DNA of 64,000 bases from Siderastrea radians (Eukaryota; Cnidaria; Anthozoa; Scleractinia; Rhizangiidae): positions 28,008,825-28,072,824 of the forward strand of contig OZ024894.1 in NCBI GenBank assembly GCA_964017195.1, given 5' to 3'. The position numbers and the translations under genes are program-made. The notes under the pieces are model-generated. The model was given only the letters and a program-made list of their open reading frames with translations. It was not told the origin of the DNA and did not search any database. Positions 1-12,086 of this stretch are shown piece after piece; within the stretch, counting starts at the first letter, position 1, and each line of letters starts with the position of its first letter.

Positions 1-2048
1 TGGTTGCTATAGCCGATGCGTTACATGGTTTTTGGACATTAATCAAATAGTTGCCAGGTAACAGATGCATCTATATGTAAAATAGCTTTTAATAAAACAA
101 CCTTGGTTATGTTCAGAATTGTAAATCTAAGATTGTAGCATTAAAATGTTAAGGTAATAAAGTTTTACCAGGAAATTAAATCACAGCCTTGCACTGAATC
201 ATTTCCAGAAGTTTATGCCGAGGACAATAATATATCAGCGGCCAGCAGCACTTTGTTCCAAGCAAAGACCTTACTACAAGCCTAAAAAAAATGAAGAGGT
301 GCACTTAAAAGGCACAGTGACTAATTGTGATGTAACAAAATTCACCGTGTCAAACTGACCCACACATGACACTATGTGGGAATCGAATCAGGGGCAAATA
401 ATAAAAAACACAAAGAGCAATTAAGTAACTGGTTTCTTGTTGAAAAAACATTATGTTGAAAGGAAAATTTATGTGCAATGTAAAAAAATTCTTGGGAACA
501 GATCGCTATTGAACTTAAACATTGTTTAACAACTATAGAAAATTTGCTTCAAATATTTATTATCCAATTATTATTTTTATTGATGCTATTCACACACAAA
601 GAAACAGTTTCCAATTCACTGAATTAACAGACAAACCTTTCACAAACTGTGTCTGCTTGAAAACTATATGTTTTAAATGTGTGAACAGTATTTGCTCTGG
701 CATTCACAGGCCACCCCCTCCTAAAAACATGGGAGGTCAAAAATTCAGGGTAACTTGTATGTGTCTGGCACCACAACTAACTGTCTGCTAGGGGCACATG
801 ACTGTTAACAGAGATTTGACTGCAGTTGGGCAAATTATCACTTCAGATGTGGTAAAACATTTATACTGACATCCACTGCTTACTCTCCAGAGTACGATTA
901 AGGAGGCCTTCCAATGGGGTTTTGGTGACAGGTGATGTTGCTCCAAAAAAGCTACAAATGTAGCGACGATCTTGTTCCAGGGCACCAACAGCTGACAGAA
1001 ACTAGCACTGAAAGGGTGTAATTTGCAACAACAAAAACGTTTCCCTCACCAAAATTAATAGTCAAATAGTCGACAAGTGGGTTAGAAATGGGCGACAACA
1101 CGTCATCAGAAACACCCTTGGAAGGCCTCATTAAGTGATAACAAATCAGAAAATTGTAAAATAGCTTCCTTAAATAGCAAAGCTCAAGCGACACCTGTGA
1201 TGTTTAAAGGACACATTTAACACTTAAAAACCACAAGTTAGAAGTATTTTGCAAAAGGGCCATGAGCTATCGTAGAGGTTTAAACATCCAAATTTTATGA
1301 TCAAATATGGGATTTCCATAATGTTGTTCCTTTATCATTTCTGCTCTGGCATCTTGTGTGTACAGTTCAAAGCTACTGGATTTCCTGAAATAAAGAAAAA
1401 CAAGCCAAAATGAGTATTCTTTATTCATAATACAGATTTGTTCTTCAATGGACAATTGAATTTTAAAAAAGGGCTATAGCCACTAAATTAAATGCAATGG
1501 AACAATAAAAGAAAAATAATTAATGTTCCAATTCAGAATTATTGTGAGATGAGCACAAGCATAAGTGCTAGCATAATCTCAAAAGGTGTTCACGATTTTG
1601 TTAAGCACAACCTCTGACACCATGCACAAGTGCATTGCTTTAACAATACAGATGGATATTGGATGATAGGAGACAAGTCAACTGCCAAACTTGTGCTTGT
1701 CCTTACCCTTTTTCCAAGTGGGTTCCAACTTGTGAAATAACCATTTAAGATGGATTCCGCTGAAAGTTTGAGCAATGAGTGCGAAAATTAAGTACCAAAA
1801 ATCTGCTCATAGCACAGCAACATTTTGTACACTATTTAAAAGATCTTACAAAAATTCATTTGTCTTATTGACCCCTTGACTAAATTCTAAAGCATTCTCG
1901 AAAAAAATTGAAGTCAAACCTCGTAAAAATGTTCAAAACGCGCGCCATTTTGTTTTGAATGGTCGTGAAACGTCTATTTAAATTGAAATATAAATAATTT
2001 AAAATCAATTTTTCTCTCGCGGGGTCAGCTTGAGTGCTAACATTTTGA
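1..2048. other. Left flank of the PLE array, no supported gene
   Basis: AT-rich sequence. The only open frames are short (60-107 codons), overlap on both strands and show no recognisable domain or convincing splice pattern. The array begins abruptly at 2049 with the 3' terminus of a PLE copy. No target-site duplication is evident between the bases before 2049 and those after 29886. Confidence 0.5.
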
Positions 2049-2366
2049 GTAGGAGGTAGCAAGGCGTGACAGGCCGCACAATCTCTACCGGTGTGAAATA
2101 TTTGAGAACCTTTTATATTTTTGCTCTAACGAGCATATCTTTAAGAGATTTTCCTTTCTTAAAAGATATGATAGGTGGATCTTTGAAGATTTGTTTGAGT
2201 AGTGGTTGTCCCTCTATGATGTGCCATTTTTTCATTAAAACTTGTTTGATGTTTGGCACTGCTGGTTCATATTGTGTGACAAAAGGCAAAATATCTTTCG
2301 TGTCTTTTTTGTTCTGTTTAAGCGCTGACTTCCTTTCTGTGAATTTTATTTCTGATAGGTGTTTAT
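2049..2366 (-). mobile_element. 5'-truncated PLE fragment, outermost copy
   Basis: This 318-bp copy contains only the last ~90 codons of the RT plus the 3' terminus. At the diagnostic site near 2190 it has the full-unit base (AAG) rather than the short-unit base (ACG), so it derives from an autonomous copy although it abuts the short-unit array. Its 3' end lies at the left array boundary. Confidence 0.9.
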
Positions 2367-2979
2367 CAGTAGGAGGTAGCAAGGCGTGACAGGCCGCACA
2401 ATCTCTACCGGTGTGAAATATTTGAGAACCTTTTATATTTTTGCTCTAACGAGCATATCTTTAAGAGATTTTCCTTTCTTAAAAGATATGATAGGTGGAT
2501 CTTTGACGATTTGTTTGAGTAGTGGTTGTCCCTCTATGATGTGCCATTTTTTCATTAAAACTTGTTTGATGTTTGGCACTGCTGGTTCATATTGTGTGAC
2601 AAAAGGCAAAATATCTTTCGTGTCTTTTTTGTTCTGTTTAAGCGCTGACTTCCTTTCTGTGAATTTTATTTCTGATAGGTGTTTATCTATCAGATTTCGT
2701 GGGTAGCCCCTTGCGACCAAGCGTGCTCTGAAATTTACCATGTTTTCTTCAAAAGTGCATTCTGAAGAATTTGTTCTTAGGAGTCTAAGGTCTTCGCCTT
2801 TTATGAATCCTTTTTTGACACTTGGCAGGTGACAAGAGGTGTAGTGGGTGTACTGAAAGGTTTATATAGGTTTAAAATGTGTTTTTATGTCAAGGATTGA
2901 TTGTTCCCTGAATCTTTCGCCTTTTTATATGACTGTATCCAGAAATGTAGTTTCTGTGTTTGTGTGATGTAAGGTTTCA

Positions 2980-3023
2980 AGCAAGACCTAGGTTTCGAAT
3001 CTTACAGATTCTCGTCAGTTGCT
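2980..3023 (-). ncRNA. Type I hammerhead ribozyme, unit 1
   Basis: Read on the minus strand, all conserved parts are present in order: stem I strand AGCAA, core CTGACGA, stem II GAATC/GATTC closing a TGTAA loop, core GAAA, then the 8-nt palindrome ACCTAGGT, cleavage-site C, and stem I return strand TTGCT. The palindrome supplies stem III. As a monomer it leaves only a 2-nt loop, but between two copies it pairs as 8 bp, the arrangement described for dimer-acting PLE and retrozyme hammerheads. Predicted cleavage is after GGTC, immediately before TTGCT, 52 nt upstream of the RT start codon in full units. Confidence 0.94.
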
Positions 3024-3083
3024 ATTTGTGGAATGGAAGAGGTTTGAGCTCTGTACCGTTCCGTGGTTTTTGGACAAGTTTTA

Positions 3084-3156
3084 GTTTTTATATCCACCCG
3101 TGGCCGTTAGATGGATCGAAAATGGTGCGTTATGATTGGTCCTTGCCAGTCCAATC
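3084..3156 (-). promoter_or_regulatory. Promoter-like block of the PLE unit (paired CCAAT, TATA)
   Basis: On the coding strand, GATTGG and CCAATC form an inverted CCAAT pair (3134-3156). About 40 bp downstream is the TATA-like GGATATAAAAAC (3084-3095), and about 60 bp further is the hammerhead ribozyme. Pol II transcription would then start roughly 30-40 nt upstream of the ribozyme. The same block recurs in each 1068-bp unit at +717 to +789 from the unit start, and in full units (for example 14860-14872 for the CCAAT pair). One truncated copy (22991-23717) ends exactly at this TATA. Promoter function is inferred from motif order only. Confidence 0.55.
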
Positions 3157-4047
3157 AGGTGGCTGTAGGTTCGATCCGTATGATTTCGAAGCTTGTGTTG
3201 TGTTTTCTAAAAGGTTCGAATTCAAAAATATTACGTGCAAAAATGCATCCTGTTAAAATGTACAGGCATATATATGTTATACGCGTTCTAAAGGTGCTTT
3301 CTTCCAAAGATTGAAGAAATGTGTATTCTAGTTTGCGTGTATTTAGGCGTAGAACTATTGTACAGTCCAACTTTTAGACTTTGTTAATTAAGTGGTTTCA
3401 CTGGTAGAATAGGGCTCTGTCTGGAAAACATAATCAGTAGGAGGTAGCAAGGCGTGACAGGCCGCACAATCTCTACCGGTGTGAAATATTTGAGAACCTT
3501 TTATATTTTTGCTCTAACGAGCATATCTTTAAGAGATTTTCCTTTCTTAAAAGATATGATAGGTGGATCTTTGACGATTTGTTTGAGTAGTGGTTGTCCC
3601 TCTATGATGTGCCATTTTTTCATTAAAACTTGTTTGATGTTTGGCACTGCTGGTTCATATTGTGTGACAAAAGGCAAAATATCTTTCGTGTCTTTTTTGT
3701 TCTGTTTAAGCGCTGACTTCCTTTCTGTGAATTTTATTTCTGATAGGTGTTTATCTATCAGATTTCGTGGGTAGCCCCTTGCGACCAAGCGTGCTCTGAA
3801 ATTTACCATGTTTTCTTCAAAAGTGCATTCTGAAGAATTTGTTCTTAGGAGTCTAAGGTCTTCGCCTTTTATGAATCCTTTTTTGACACTTGGCAGGTGA
3901 CAAGAGGTGTAGTGGGTGTACTGAAAGGTTTATATAGGTTTAAAATGTGTTTTTATGTCAAGGATTGATTGTTCCCTGAATCTTTCGCCTTTTTATATGA
4001 CTGTATCCAGAAATGTAGTTTCTGTGTTTGTGTGATGTAAGGTTTCA

Positions 4048-4091
4048 AGCAAGACCTAGGTTTCGAATCTTACAGATTCTCGTCAGTTGCT
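4048..4091 (-). ncRNA. Hammerhead ribozyme, unit 2
   Basis: Identical to the copy at 2980-3023, exactly 1068 bp away. Confidence 0.93.
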
Positions 4092-5115
4092 ATTTGTGGA
4101 ATGGAAGAGGTTTGAGCTCTGTACCGTTCCGTGGTTTTTGGACAAGTTTTAGTTTTTATATCCACCCGTGGCCGTTAGATGGATCGAAAATGGTGCGTTA
4201 TGATTGGTCCTTGCCAGTCCAATCAGGTGGCTGTAGGTTCGATCCGTATGATTTCGAAGCTTGTGTTGTGTTTTCTAAAAGGTTCGAATTCAAAAATATT
4301 ACGTGCAAAAATGCATCCTGTTAAAATGTACAGGCATATATATGTTATACGCGTTCTAAAGGTGCTTTCTTCCAAAGATTGAAGAAATGTGTATTCTAGT
4401 TTGCGTGTATTTAGGCGTAGAACTATTGTACAGTCCAACTTTTAGACTTTGTTAATTAAGTGGTTTCACTGGTAGAATAGGGCTCTGTCTGGAAAACATA
4501 ATCAGTAGGAGGTAGCAAGGCGTGACAGGCCGCACAATCTCTACCGGTGTGAAATATTTGAGAACCTTTTATATTTTTGCTCTAACGAGCATATCTTTAA
4601 GAGATTTTCCTTTCTTAAAAGATATGATAGGTGGATCTTTGACGATTTGTTTGAGTAGTGGTTGTCCCTCTATGATGTGCCATTTTTTCATTAAAACTTG
4701 TTTGATGTTTGGCACTGCTGGTTCATATTGTGTGACAAAAGGCAAAATATCTTTCGTGTCTTTTTTGTTCTGTTTAAGCGCTGACTTCCTTTCTGTGAAT
4801 TTTATTTCTGATAGGTGTTTATCTATCAGATTTCGTGGGTAGCCCCTTGCGACCAAGCGTGCTCTGAAATTTACCATGTTTTCTTCAAAAGTGCATTCTG
4901 AAGAATTTGTTCTTAGGAGTCTAAGGTCTTCGCCTTTTATGAATCCTTTTTTGACACTTGGCAGGTGACAAGAGGTGTAGTGGGTGTACTGAAAGGTTTA
5001 TATAGGTTTAAAATGTGTTTTTATGTCAAGGATTGATTGTTCCCTGAATCTTTCGCCTTTTTATATGACTGTATCCAGAAATGTAGTTTCTGTGTTTGTG
5101 TGATGTAAGGTTTCA

Positions 5116-5159
5116 AGCAAGACCTAGGTTTCGAATCTTACAGATTCTCGTCAGTTGCT
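5116..5159 (-). ncRNA. Hammerhead ribozyme, unit 3
   Basis: Core CTGACGA and GAAA, and palindromic stem III, all intact. Confidence 0.93.
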
Positions 5160-6183
5160 ATTTGTGGAATGGAAGAGGTTTGAGCTCTGTACCGTTCCGT
5201 GGTTTTTGGACAAGTTTTAGTTTTTATATCCACCCGTGGCCGTTAGATGGATCGAAAATGGTGCGTTATGATTGGTCCTTGCCAGTCCAATCAGGTGGCT
5301 GTAGGTTCGATCCGTATGATTTCGAAGCTTGTGTTGTGTTTTCTAAAAGGTTCGAATTCAAAAATATTACGTGCAAAAATGCATCCTGTTAAAATGTACA
5401 GGCATATATATGTTATACGCGTTCTAAAGGTGCTTTCTTCCAAAGATTGAAGAAATGTGTATTCTAGTTTGCGTGTATTTAGGCGTAGAACTATTGTACA
5501 GTCCAACTTTTAGACTTTGTTAATTAAGTGGTTTCACTGGTAGAATAGGGCTCTGTCTGGAAAACATAATCAGTAGGAGGTAGCAAGGCGTGACAGGCCG
5601 CACAATCTCTACCGGTGTGAAATATTTGAGAACCTTTTATATTTTTGCTCTAACGAGCATATCTTTAAGAGATTTTCCTTTCTTAAAAGATATGATAGGT
5701 GGATCTTTGACGATTTGTTTGAGTAGTGGTTGTCCCTCTATGATGTGCCATTTTTTCATTAAAACTTGTTTGATGTTTGGCACTGCTGGTTCATATTGTG
5801 TGACAAAAGGCAAAATATCTTTCGTGTCTTTTTTGTTCTGTTTAAGCGCTGACTTCCTTTCTGTGAATTTTATTTCTGATAGGTGTTTATCTATCAGATT
5901 TCGTGGGTAGCCCCTTGCGACCAAGCGTGCTCTGAAATTTACCATGTTTTCTTCAAAAGTGCATTCTGAAGAATTTGTTCTTAGGAGTCTAAGGTCTTCG
6001 CCTTTTATGAATCCTTTTTTGACACTTGGCAGGTGACAAGAGGTGTAGTGGGTGTACTGAAAGGTTTATATAGGTTTAAAATGTGTTTTTATGTCAAGGA
6101 TTGATTGTTCCCTGAATCTTTCGCCTTTTTATATGACTGTATCCAGAAATGTAGTTTCTGTGTTTGTGTGATGTAAGGTTTCA

Positions 6184-6227
6184 AGCAAGACCTAGGTTTC
6201 GAATCTTACAGATTCTCGTCAGTTGCT
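6184..6227 (-). ncRNA. Hammerhead ribozyme, unit 4
   Basis: All core and stem positions match the unit 1 copy. Confidence 0.93.
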
Positions 6228-7251
6228 ATTTGTGGAATGGAAGAGGTTTGAGCTCTGTACCGTTCCGTGGTTTTTGGACAAGTTTTAGTTTTTATATCCA
6301 CCCGTGGCCGTTAGATGGATCGAAAATGGTGCGTTATGATTGGTCCTTGCCAGTCCAATCAGGTGGCTGTAGGTTCGATCCGTATGATTTCGAAGCTTGT
6401 GTTGTGTTTTCTAAAAGGTTCGAATTCAAAAATATTACGTGCAAAAATGCATCCTGTTAAAATGTACAGGCATATATATGTTATACGCGTTCTAAAGGTG
6501 CTTTCTTCCAAAGATTGAAGAAATGTGTATTCTAGTTTGCGTGTATTTAGGCGTAGAACTATTGTACAGTCCAACTTTTAGACTTTGTTAATTAAGTGGT
6601 TTCACTGGTAGAATAGGGCTCTGTCTGGAAAACATAATCAGTAGGAGGTAGCAAGGCGTGACAGGCCGCACAATCTCTACCGGTGTGAAATATTTGAGAA
6701 CCTTTTATATTTTTGCTCTAACGAGCATATCTTTAAGAGATTTTCCTTTCTTAAAAGATATGATAGGTGGATCTTTGACGATTTGTTTGAGTAGTGGTTG
6801 TCCCTCTATGATGTGCCATTTTTTCATTAAAACTTGTTTGATGTTTGGCACTGCTGGTTCATATTGTGTGACAAAAGGCAAAATATCTTTCGTGTCTTTT
6901 TTGTTCTGTTTAAGCGCTGACTTCCTTTCTGTGAATTTTATTTCTGATAGGTGTTTATCTATCAGATTTCGTGGGTAGCCCCTTGCGACCAAGCGTGCTC
7001 TGAAATTTACCATGTTTTCTTCAAAAGTGCATTCTGAAGAATTTGTTCTTAGGAGTCTAAGGTCTTCGCCTTTTATGAATCCTTTTTTGACACTTGGCAG
7101 GTGACAAGAGGTGTAGTGGGTGTACTGAAAGGTTTATATAGGTTTAAAATGTGTTTTTATGTCAAGGATTGATTGTTCCCTGAATCTTTCGCCTTTTTAT
7201 ATGACTGTATCCAGAAATGTAGTTTCTGTGTTTGTGTGATGTAAGGTTTCA

Positions 7252-7295
7252 AGCAAGACCTAGGTTTCGAATCTTACAGATTCTCGTCAGTTGCT
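7252..7295 (-). ncRNA. Hammerhead ribozyme, unit 5
   Basis: All core and stem positions match the unit 1 copy. Confidence 0.93.
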
Positions 7296-8319
7296 ATTTG
7301 TGGAATGGAAGAGGTTTGAGCTCTGTACCGTTCCGTGGTTTTTGGACAAGTTTTAGTTTTTATATCCACCCGTGGCCGTTAGATGGATCGAAAATGGTGC
7401 GTTATGATTGGTCCTTGCCAGTCCAATCAGGTGGCTGTAGGTTCGATCCGTATGATTTCGAAGCTTGTGTTGTGTTTTCTAAAAGGTTCGAATTCAAAAA
7501 TATTACGTGCAAAAATGCATCCTGTTAAAATGTACAGGCATATATATGTTATACGCGTTCTAAAGGTGCTTTCTTCCAAAGATTGAAGAAATGTGTATTC
7601 TAGTTTGCGTGTATTTAGGCGTAGAACTATTGTACAGTCCAACTTTTAGACTTTGTTAATTAAGTGGTTTCACTGGTAGAATAGGGCTCTGTCTGGAAAA
7701 CATAATCAGTAGGAGGTAGCAAGGCGTGACAGGCCGCACAATCTCTACCGGTGTGAAATATTTGAGAACCTTTTATATTTTTGCTCTAACGAGCATATCT
7801 TTAAGAGATTTTCCTTTCTTAAAAGATATGATAGGTGGATCTTTGACGATTTGTTTGAGTAGTGGTTGTCCCTCTATGATGTGCCATTTTTTCATTAAAA
7901 CTTGTTTGATGTTTGGCACTGCTGGTTCATATTGTGTGACAAAAGGCAAAATATCTTTCGTGTCTTTTTTGTTCTGTTTAAGCGCTGACTTCCTTTCTGT
8001 GAATTTTATTTCTGATAGGTGTTTATCTATCAGATTTCGTGGGTAGCCCCTTGCGACCAAGCGTGCTCTGAAATTTACCATGTTTTCTTCAAAAGTGCAT
8101 TCTGAAGAATTTGTTCTTAGGAGTCTAAGGTCTTCGCCTTTTATGAATCCTTTTTTGACACTTGGCAGGTGACAAGAGGTGTAGTGGGTGTACTGAAAGG
8201 TTTATATAGGTTTAAAATGTGTTTTTATGTCAAGGATTGATTGTTCCCTGAATCTTTCGCCTTTTTATATGACTGTATCCAGAAATGTAGTTTCTGTGTT
8301 TGTGTGATGTAAGGTTTCA

Positions 8320-8363
8320 AGCAAGACCTAGGTTTCGAATCTTACAGATTCTCGTCAGTTGCT
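8320..8363 (-). ncRNA. Hammerhead ribozyme, unit 6
   Basis: All core and stem positions match the unit 1 copy. Confidence 0.93.
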
Positions 8364-9387
8364 ATTTGTGGAATGGAAGAGGTTTGAGCTCTGTACCGTT
8401 CCGTGGTTTTTGGACAAGTTTTAGTTTTTATATCCACCCGTGGCCGTTAGATGGATCGAAAATGGTGCGTTATGATTGGTCCTTGCCAGTCCAATCAGGT
8501 GGCTGTAGGTTCGATCCGTATGATTTCGAAGCTTGTGTTGTGTTTTCTAAAAGGTTCGAATTCAAAAATATTACGTGCAAAAATGCATCCTGTTAAAATG
8601 TACAGGCATATATATGTTATACGCGTTCTAAAGGTGCTTTCTTCCAAAGATTGAAGAAATGTGTATTCTAGTTTGCGTGTATTTAGGCGTAGAACTATTG
8701 TACAGTCCAACTTTTAGACTTTGTTAATTAAGTGGTTTCACTGGTAGAATAGGGCTCTGTCTGGAAAACATAATCAGTAGGAGGTAGCAAGGCGTGACAG
8801 GCCGCACAATCTCTACCGGTGTGAAATATTTGAGAACCTTTTATATTTTTGCTCTAACGAGCATATCTTTAAGAGATTTTCCTTTCTTAAAAGATATGAT
8901 AGGTGGATCTTTGACGATTTGTTTGAGTAGTGGTTGTCCCTCTATGATGTGCCATTTTTTCATTAAAACTTGTTTGATGTTTGGCACTGCTGGTTCATAT
9001 TGTGTGACAAAAGGCAAAATATCTTTCGTGTCTTTTTTGTTCTGTTTAAGCGCTGACTTCCTTTCTGTGAATTTTATTTCTGATAGGTGTTTATCTATCA
9101 GATTTCGTGGGTAGCCCCTTGCGACCAAGCGTGCTCTGAAATTTACCATGTTTTCTTCAAAAGTGCATTCTGAAGAATTTGTTCTTAGGAGTCTAAGGTC
9201 TTCGCCTTTTATGAATCCTTTTTTGACACTTGGCAGGTGACAAGAGGTGTAGTGGGTGTACTGAAAGGTTTATATAGGTTTAAAATGTGTTTTTATGTCA
9301 AGGATTGATTGTTCCCTGAATCTTTCGCCTTTTTATATGACTGTATCCAGAAATGTAGTTTCTGTGTTTGTGTGATGTAAGGTTTCA

Positions 9388-9431
9388 AGCAAGACCTAGG
9401 TTTCGAATCTTACAGATTCTCGTCAGTTGCT
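9388..9431 (-). ncRNA. Hammerhead ribozyme, unit 7
   Basis: All core and stem positions match the unit 1 copy. Confidence 0.93.
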
Positions 9432-10455
9432 ATTTGTGGAATGGAAGAGGTTTGAGCTCTGTACCGTTCCGTGGTTTTTGGACAAGTTTTAGTTTTTATA
9501 TCCACCCGTGGCCGTTAGATGGATCGAAAATGGTGCGTTATGATTGGTCCTTGCCAGTCCAATCAGGTGGCTGTAGGTTCGATCCGTATGATTTCGAAGC
9601 TTGTGTTGTGTTTTCTAAAAGGTTCGAATTCAAAAATATTACGTGCAAAAATGCATCCTGTTAAAATGTACAGGCATATATATGTTATACGCGTTCTAAA
9701 GGTGCTTTCTTCCAAAGATTGAAGAAATGTGTATTCTAGTTTGCGTGTATTTAGGCGTAGAACTATTGTACAGTCCAACTTTTAGACTTTGTTAATTAAG
9801 TGGTTTCACTGGTAGAATAGGGCTCTGTCTGGAAAACATAATCAGTAGGAGGTAGCAAGGCGTGACAGGCCGCACAATCTCTACCGGTGTGAAATATTTG
9901 AGAACCTTTTATATTTTTGCTCTAACGAGCATATCTTTAAGAGATTTTCCTTTCTTAAAAGATATGATAGGTGGATCTTTGACGATTTGTTTGAGTAGTG
10001 GTTGTCCCTCTATGATGTGCCATTTTTTCATTAAAACTTGTTTGATGTTTGGCACTGCTGGTTCATATTGTGTGACAAAAGGCAAAATATCTTTCGTGTC
10101 TTTTTTGTTCTGTTTAAGCGCTGACTTCCTTTCTGTGAATTTTATTTCTGATAGGTGTTTATCTATCAGATTTCGTGGGTAGCCCCTTGCGACCAAGCGT
10201 GCTCTGAAATTTACCATGTTTTCTTCAAAAGTGCATTCTGAAGAATTTGTTCTTAGGAGTCTAAGGTCTTCGCCTTTTATGAATCCTTTTTTGACACTTG
10301 GCAGGTGACAAGAGGTGTAGTGGGTGTACTGAAAGGTTTATATAGGTTTAAAATGTGTTTTTATGTCAAGGATTGATTGTTCCCTGAATCTTTCGCCTTT
10401 TTATATGACTGTATCCAGAAATGTAGTTTCTGTGTTTGTGTGATGTAAGGTTTCA

Positions 10456-10499
10456 AGCAAGACCTAGGTTTCGAATCTTACAGATTCTCGTCAGTTGCT
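10456..10499 (-). ncRNA. Hammerhead ribozyme, unit 8
   Basis: All core and stem positions match the unit 1 copy. Confidence 0.93.
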
Positions 10500-11523
10500 A
10501 TTTGTGGAATGGAAGAGGTTTGAGCTCTGTACCGTTCCGTGGTTTTTGGACAAGTTTTAGTTTTTATATCCACCCGTGGCCGTTAGATGGATCGAAAATG
10601 GTGCGTTATGATTGGTCCTTGCCAGTCCAATCAGGTGGCTGTAGGTTCGATCCGTATGATTTCGAAGCTTGTGTTGTGTTTTCTAAAAGGTTCGAATTCA
10701 AAAATATTACGTGCAAAAATGCATCCTGTTAAAATGTACAGGCATATATATGTTATACGCGTTCTAAAGGTGCTTTCTTCCAAAGATTGAAGAAATGTGT
10801 ATTCTAGTTTGCGTGTATTTAGGCGTAGAACTATTGTACAGTCCAACTTTTAGACTTTGTTAATTAAGTGGTTTCACTGGTAGAATAGGGCTCTGTCTGG
10901 AAAACATAATCAGTAGGAGGTAGCAAGGCGTGACAGGCCGCACAATCTCTACCGGTGTGAAATATTTGAGAACCTTTTATATTTTTGCTCTAACGAGCAT
11001 ATCTTTAAGAGATTTTCCTTTCTTAAAAGATATGATAGGTGGATCTTTGACGATTTGTTTGAGTAGTGGTTGTCCCTCTATGATGTGCCATTTTTTCATT
11101 AAAACTTGTTTGATGTTTGGCACTGCTGGTTCATATTGTGTGACAAAAGGCAAAATATCTTTCGTGTCTTTTTTGTTCTGTTTAAGCGCTGACTTCCTTT
11201 CTGTGAATTTTATTTCTGATAGGTGTTTATCTATCAGATTTCGTGGGTAGCCCCTTGCGACCAAGCGTGCTCTGAAATTTACCATGTTTTCTTCAAAAGT
11301 GCATTCTGAAGAATTTGTTCTTAGGAGTCTAAGGTCTTCGCCTTTTATGAATCCTTTTTTGACACTTGGCAGGTGACAAGAGGTGTAGTGGGTGTACTGA
11401 AAGGTTTATATAGGTTTAAAATGTGTTTTTATGTCAAGGATTGATTGTTCCCTGAATCTTTCGCCTTTTTATATGACTGTATCCAGAAATGTAGTTTCTG
11501 TGTTTGTGTGATGTAAGGTTTCA

Positions 11524-11567
11524 AGCAAGACCTAGGTTTCGAATCTTACAGATTCTCGTCAGTTGCT
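11524..11567 (-). ncRNA. Hammerhead ribozyme, unit 9
   Basis: Last ribozyme of the short-unit block. The next one is 3172 bp away, that is one full unit plus the 42-bp scrap. Confidence 0.93.
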
Positions 11568-11978
11568 ATTTGTGGAATGGAAGAGGTTTGAGCTCTGTAC
11601 CGTTCCGTGGTTTTTGGACAAGTTTTAGTTTTTATATCCACCCGTGGCCGTTAGATGGATCGAAAATGGTGCGTTATGATTGGTCCTTGCCAGTCCAATC
11701 AGGTGGCTGTAGGTTCGATCCGTATGATTTCGAAGCTTGTGTTGTGTTTTCTAAAAGGTTCGAATTCAAAAATATTACGTGCAAAAATGCATCCTGTTAA
11801 AATGTACAGGCATATATATGTTATACGCGTTCTAAAGGTGCTTTCTTCCAAAGATTGAAGAAATGTGTATTCTAGTTTGCGTGTATTTAGGCGTAGAACT
11901 ATTGTACAGTCCAACTTTTAGACTTTGTTAATTAAGTGGTTTCACTGGTAGAATAGGGCTCTGTCTGGAAAACATAAT

Positions 11979-12020
11979 CAGTAGGAGGTAGCAAGGCGTG
12001 ACAGGCCGCACAATCTCTAC
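11979..12020 (-). mobile_element. 42-bp PLE 3'-terminal scrap
   Basis: The 42 terminal bases of the element 3' end stand alone between the last short unit and the first full unit. This is the most extreme 5' truncation in the array and argues for 3'-first copying onto an existing element end, although unequal exchange could also leave it. Confidence 0.88.
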
Positions 12021-12086
12021 CAGTAGGAGGTAGCAAGGCGTGACAGGCCGCACAATCTCTACCGGTGTGAAATATTTGAGAACCTT

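Larger units (their letters stand above)
2367..11978 (-). mobile_element. Nine tandem 1068-bp non-autonomous PLE units (retrozyme-like)
   Basis: Units start at 2367, 3435, 4503, 5571, 6639, 7707, 8775, 9843 and 10911, with an exact 1068-bp period and no difference noticed between units. Each equals a full 3130-bp unit minus one 2062-bp block, which removes the start codon and RT residues up to about 677, including every catalytic motif. Each keeps the 5' promoter-like region, the hammerhead ribozyme and the C-terminal RT stretch. What remains of the frame has in-frame stops (two of them created inside new TATA-like motifs), leaving a 102-codon 3' remnant in every unit. The join has no GT-AG ends and no microhomology. 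The units differ from full units at about ten shared diagnostic bases, so they form a distinct subfamily that was multiplied after the deletion. They need an RT in trans; the neighbouring full copies are the natural donor. Confidence 0.93.

Noticed and set aside
788..1194. Minus-strand ORFs with a faint tyrosine-recombinase-like look (NPLVDYLTINFGEG)
   Set aside because: The similarity covers only about 20 residues, with no catalytic motif and no consistent frame.
2367..3434. The 2062-bp difference between full and short units as a spliced intron
   Set aside because: On the coding strand the missing block begins ACAG and ends ATCT, with no GT-AG or AT-AC ends, and it removes the start codon and RT catalytic core.
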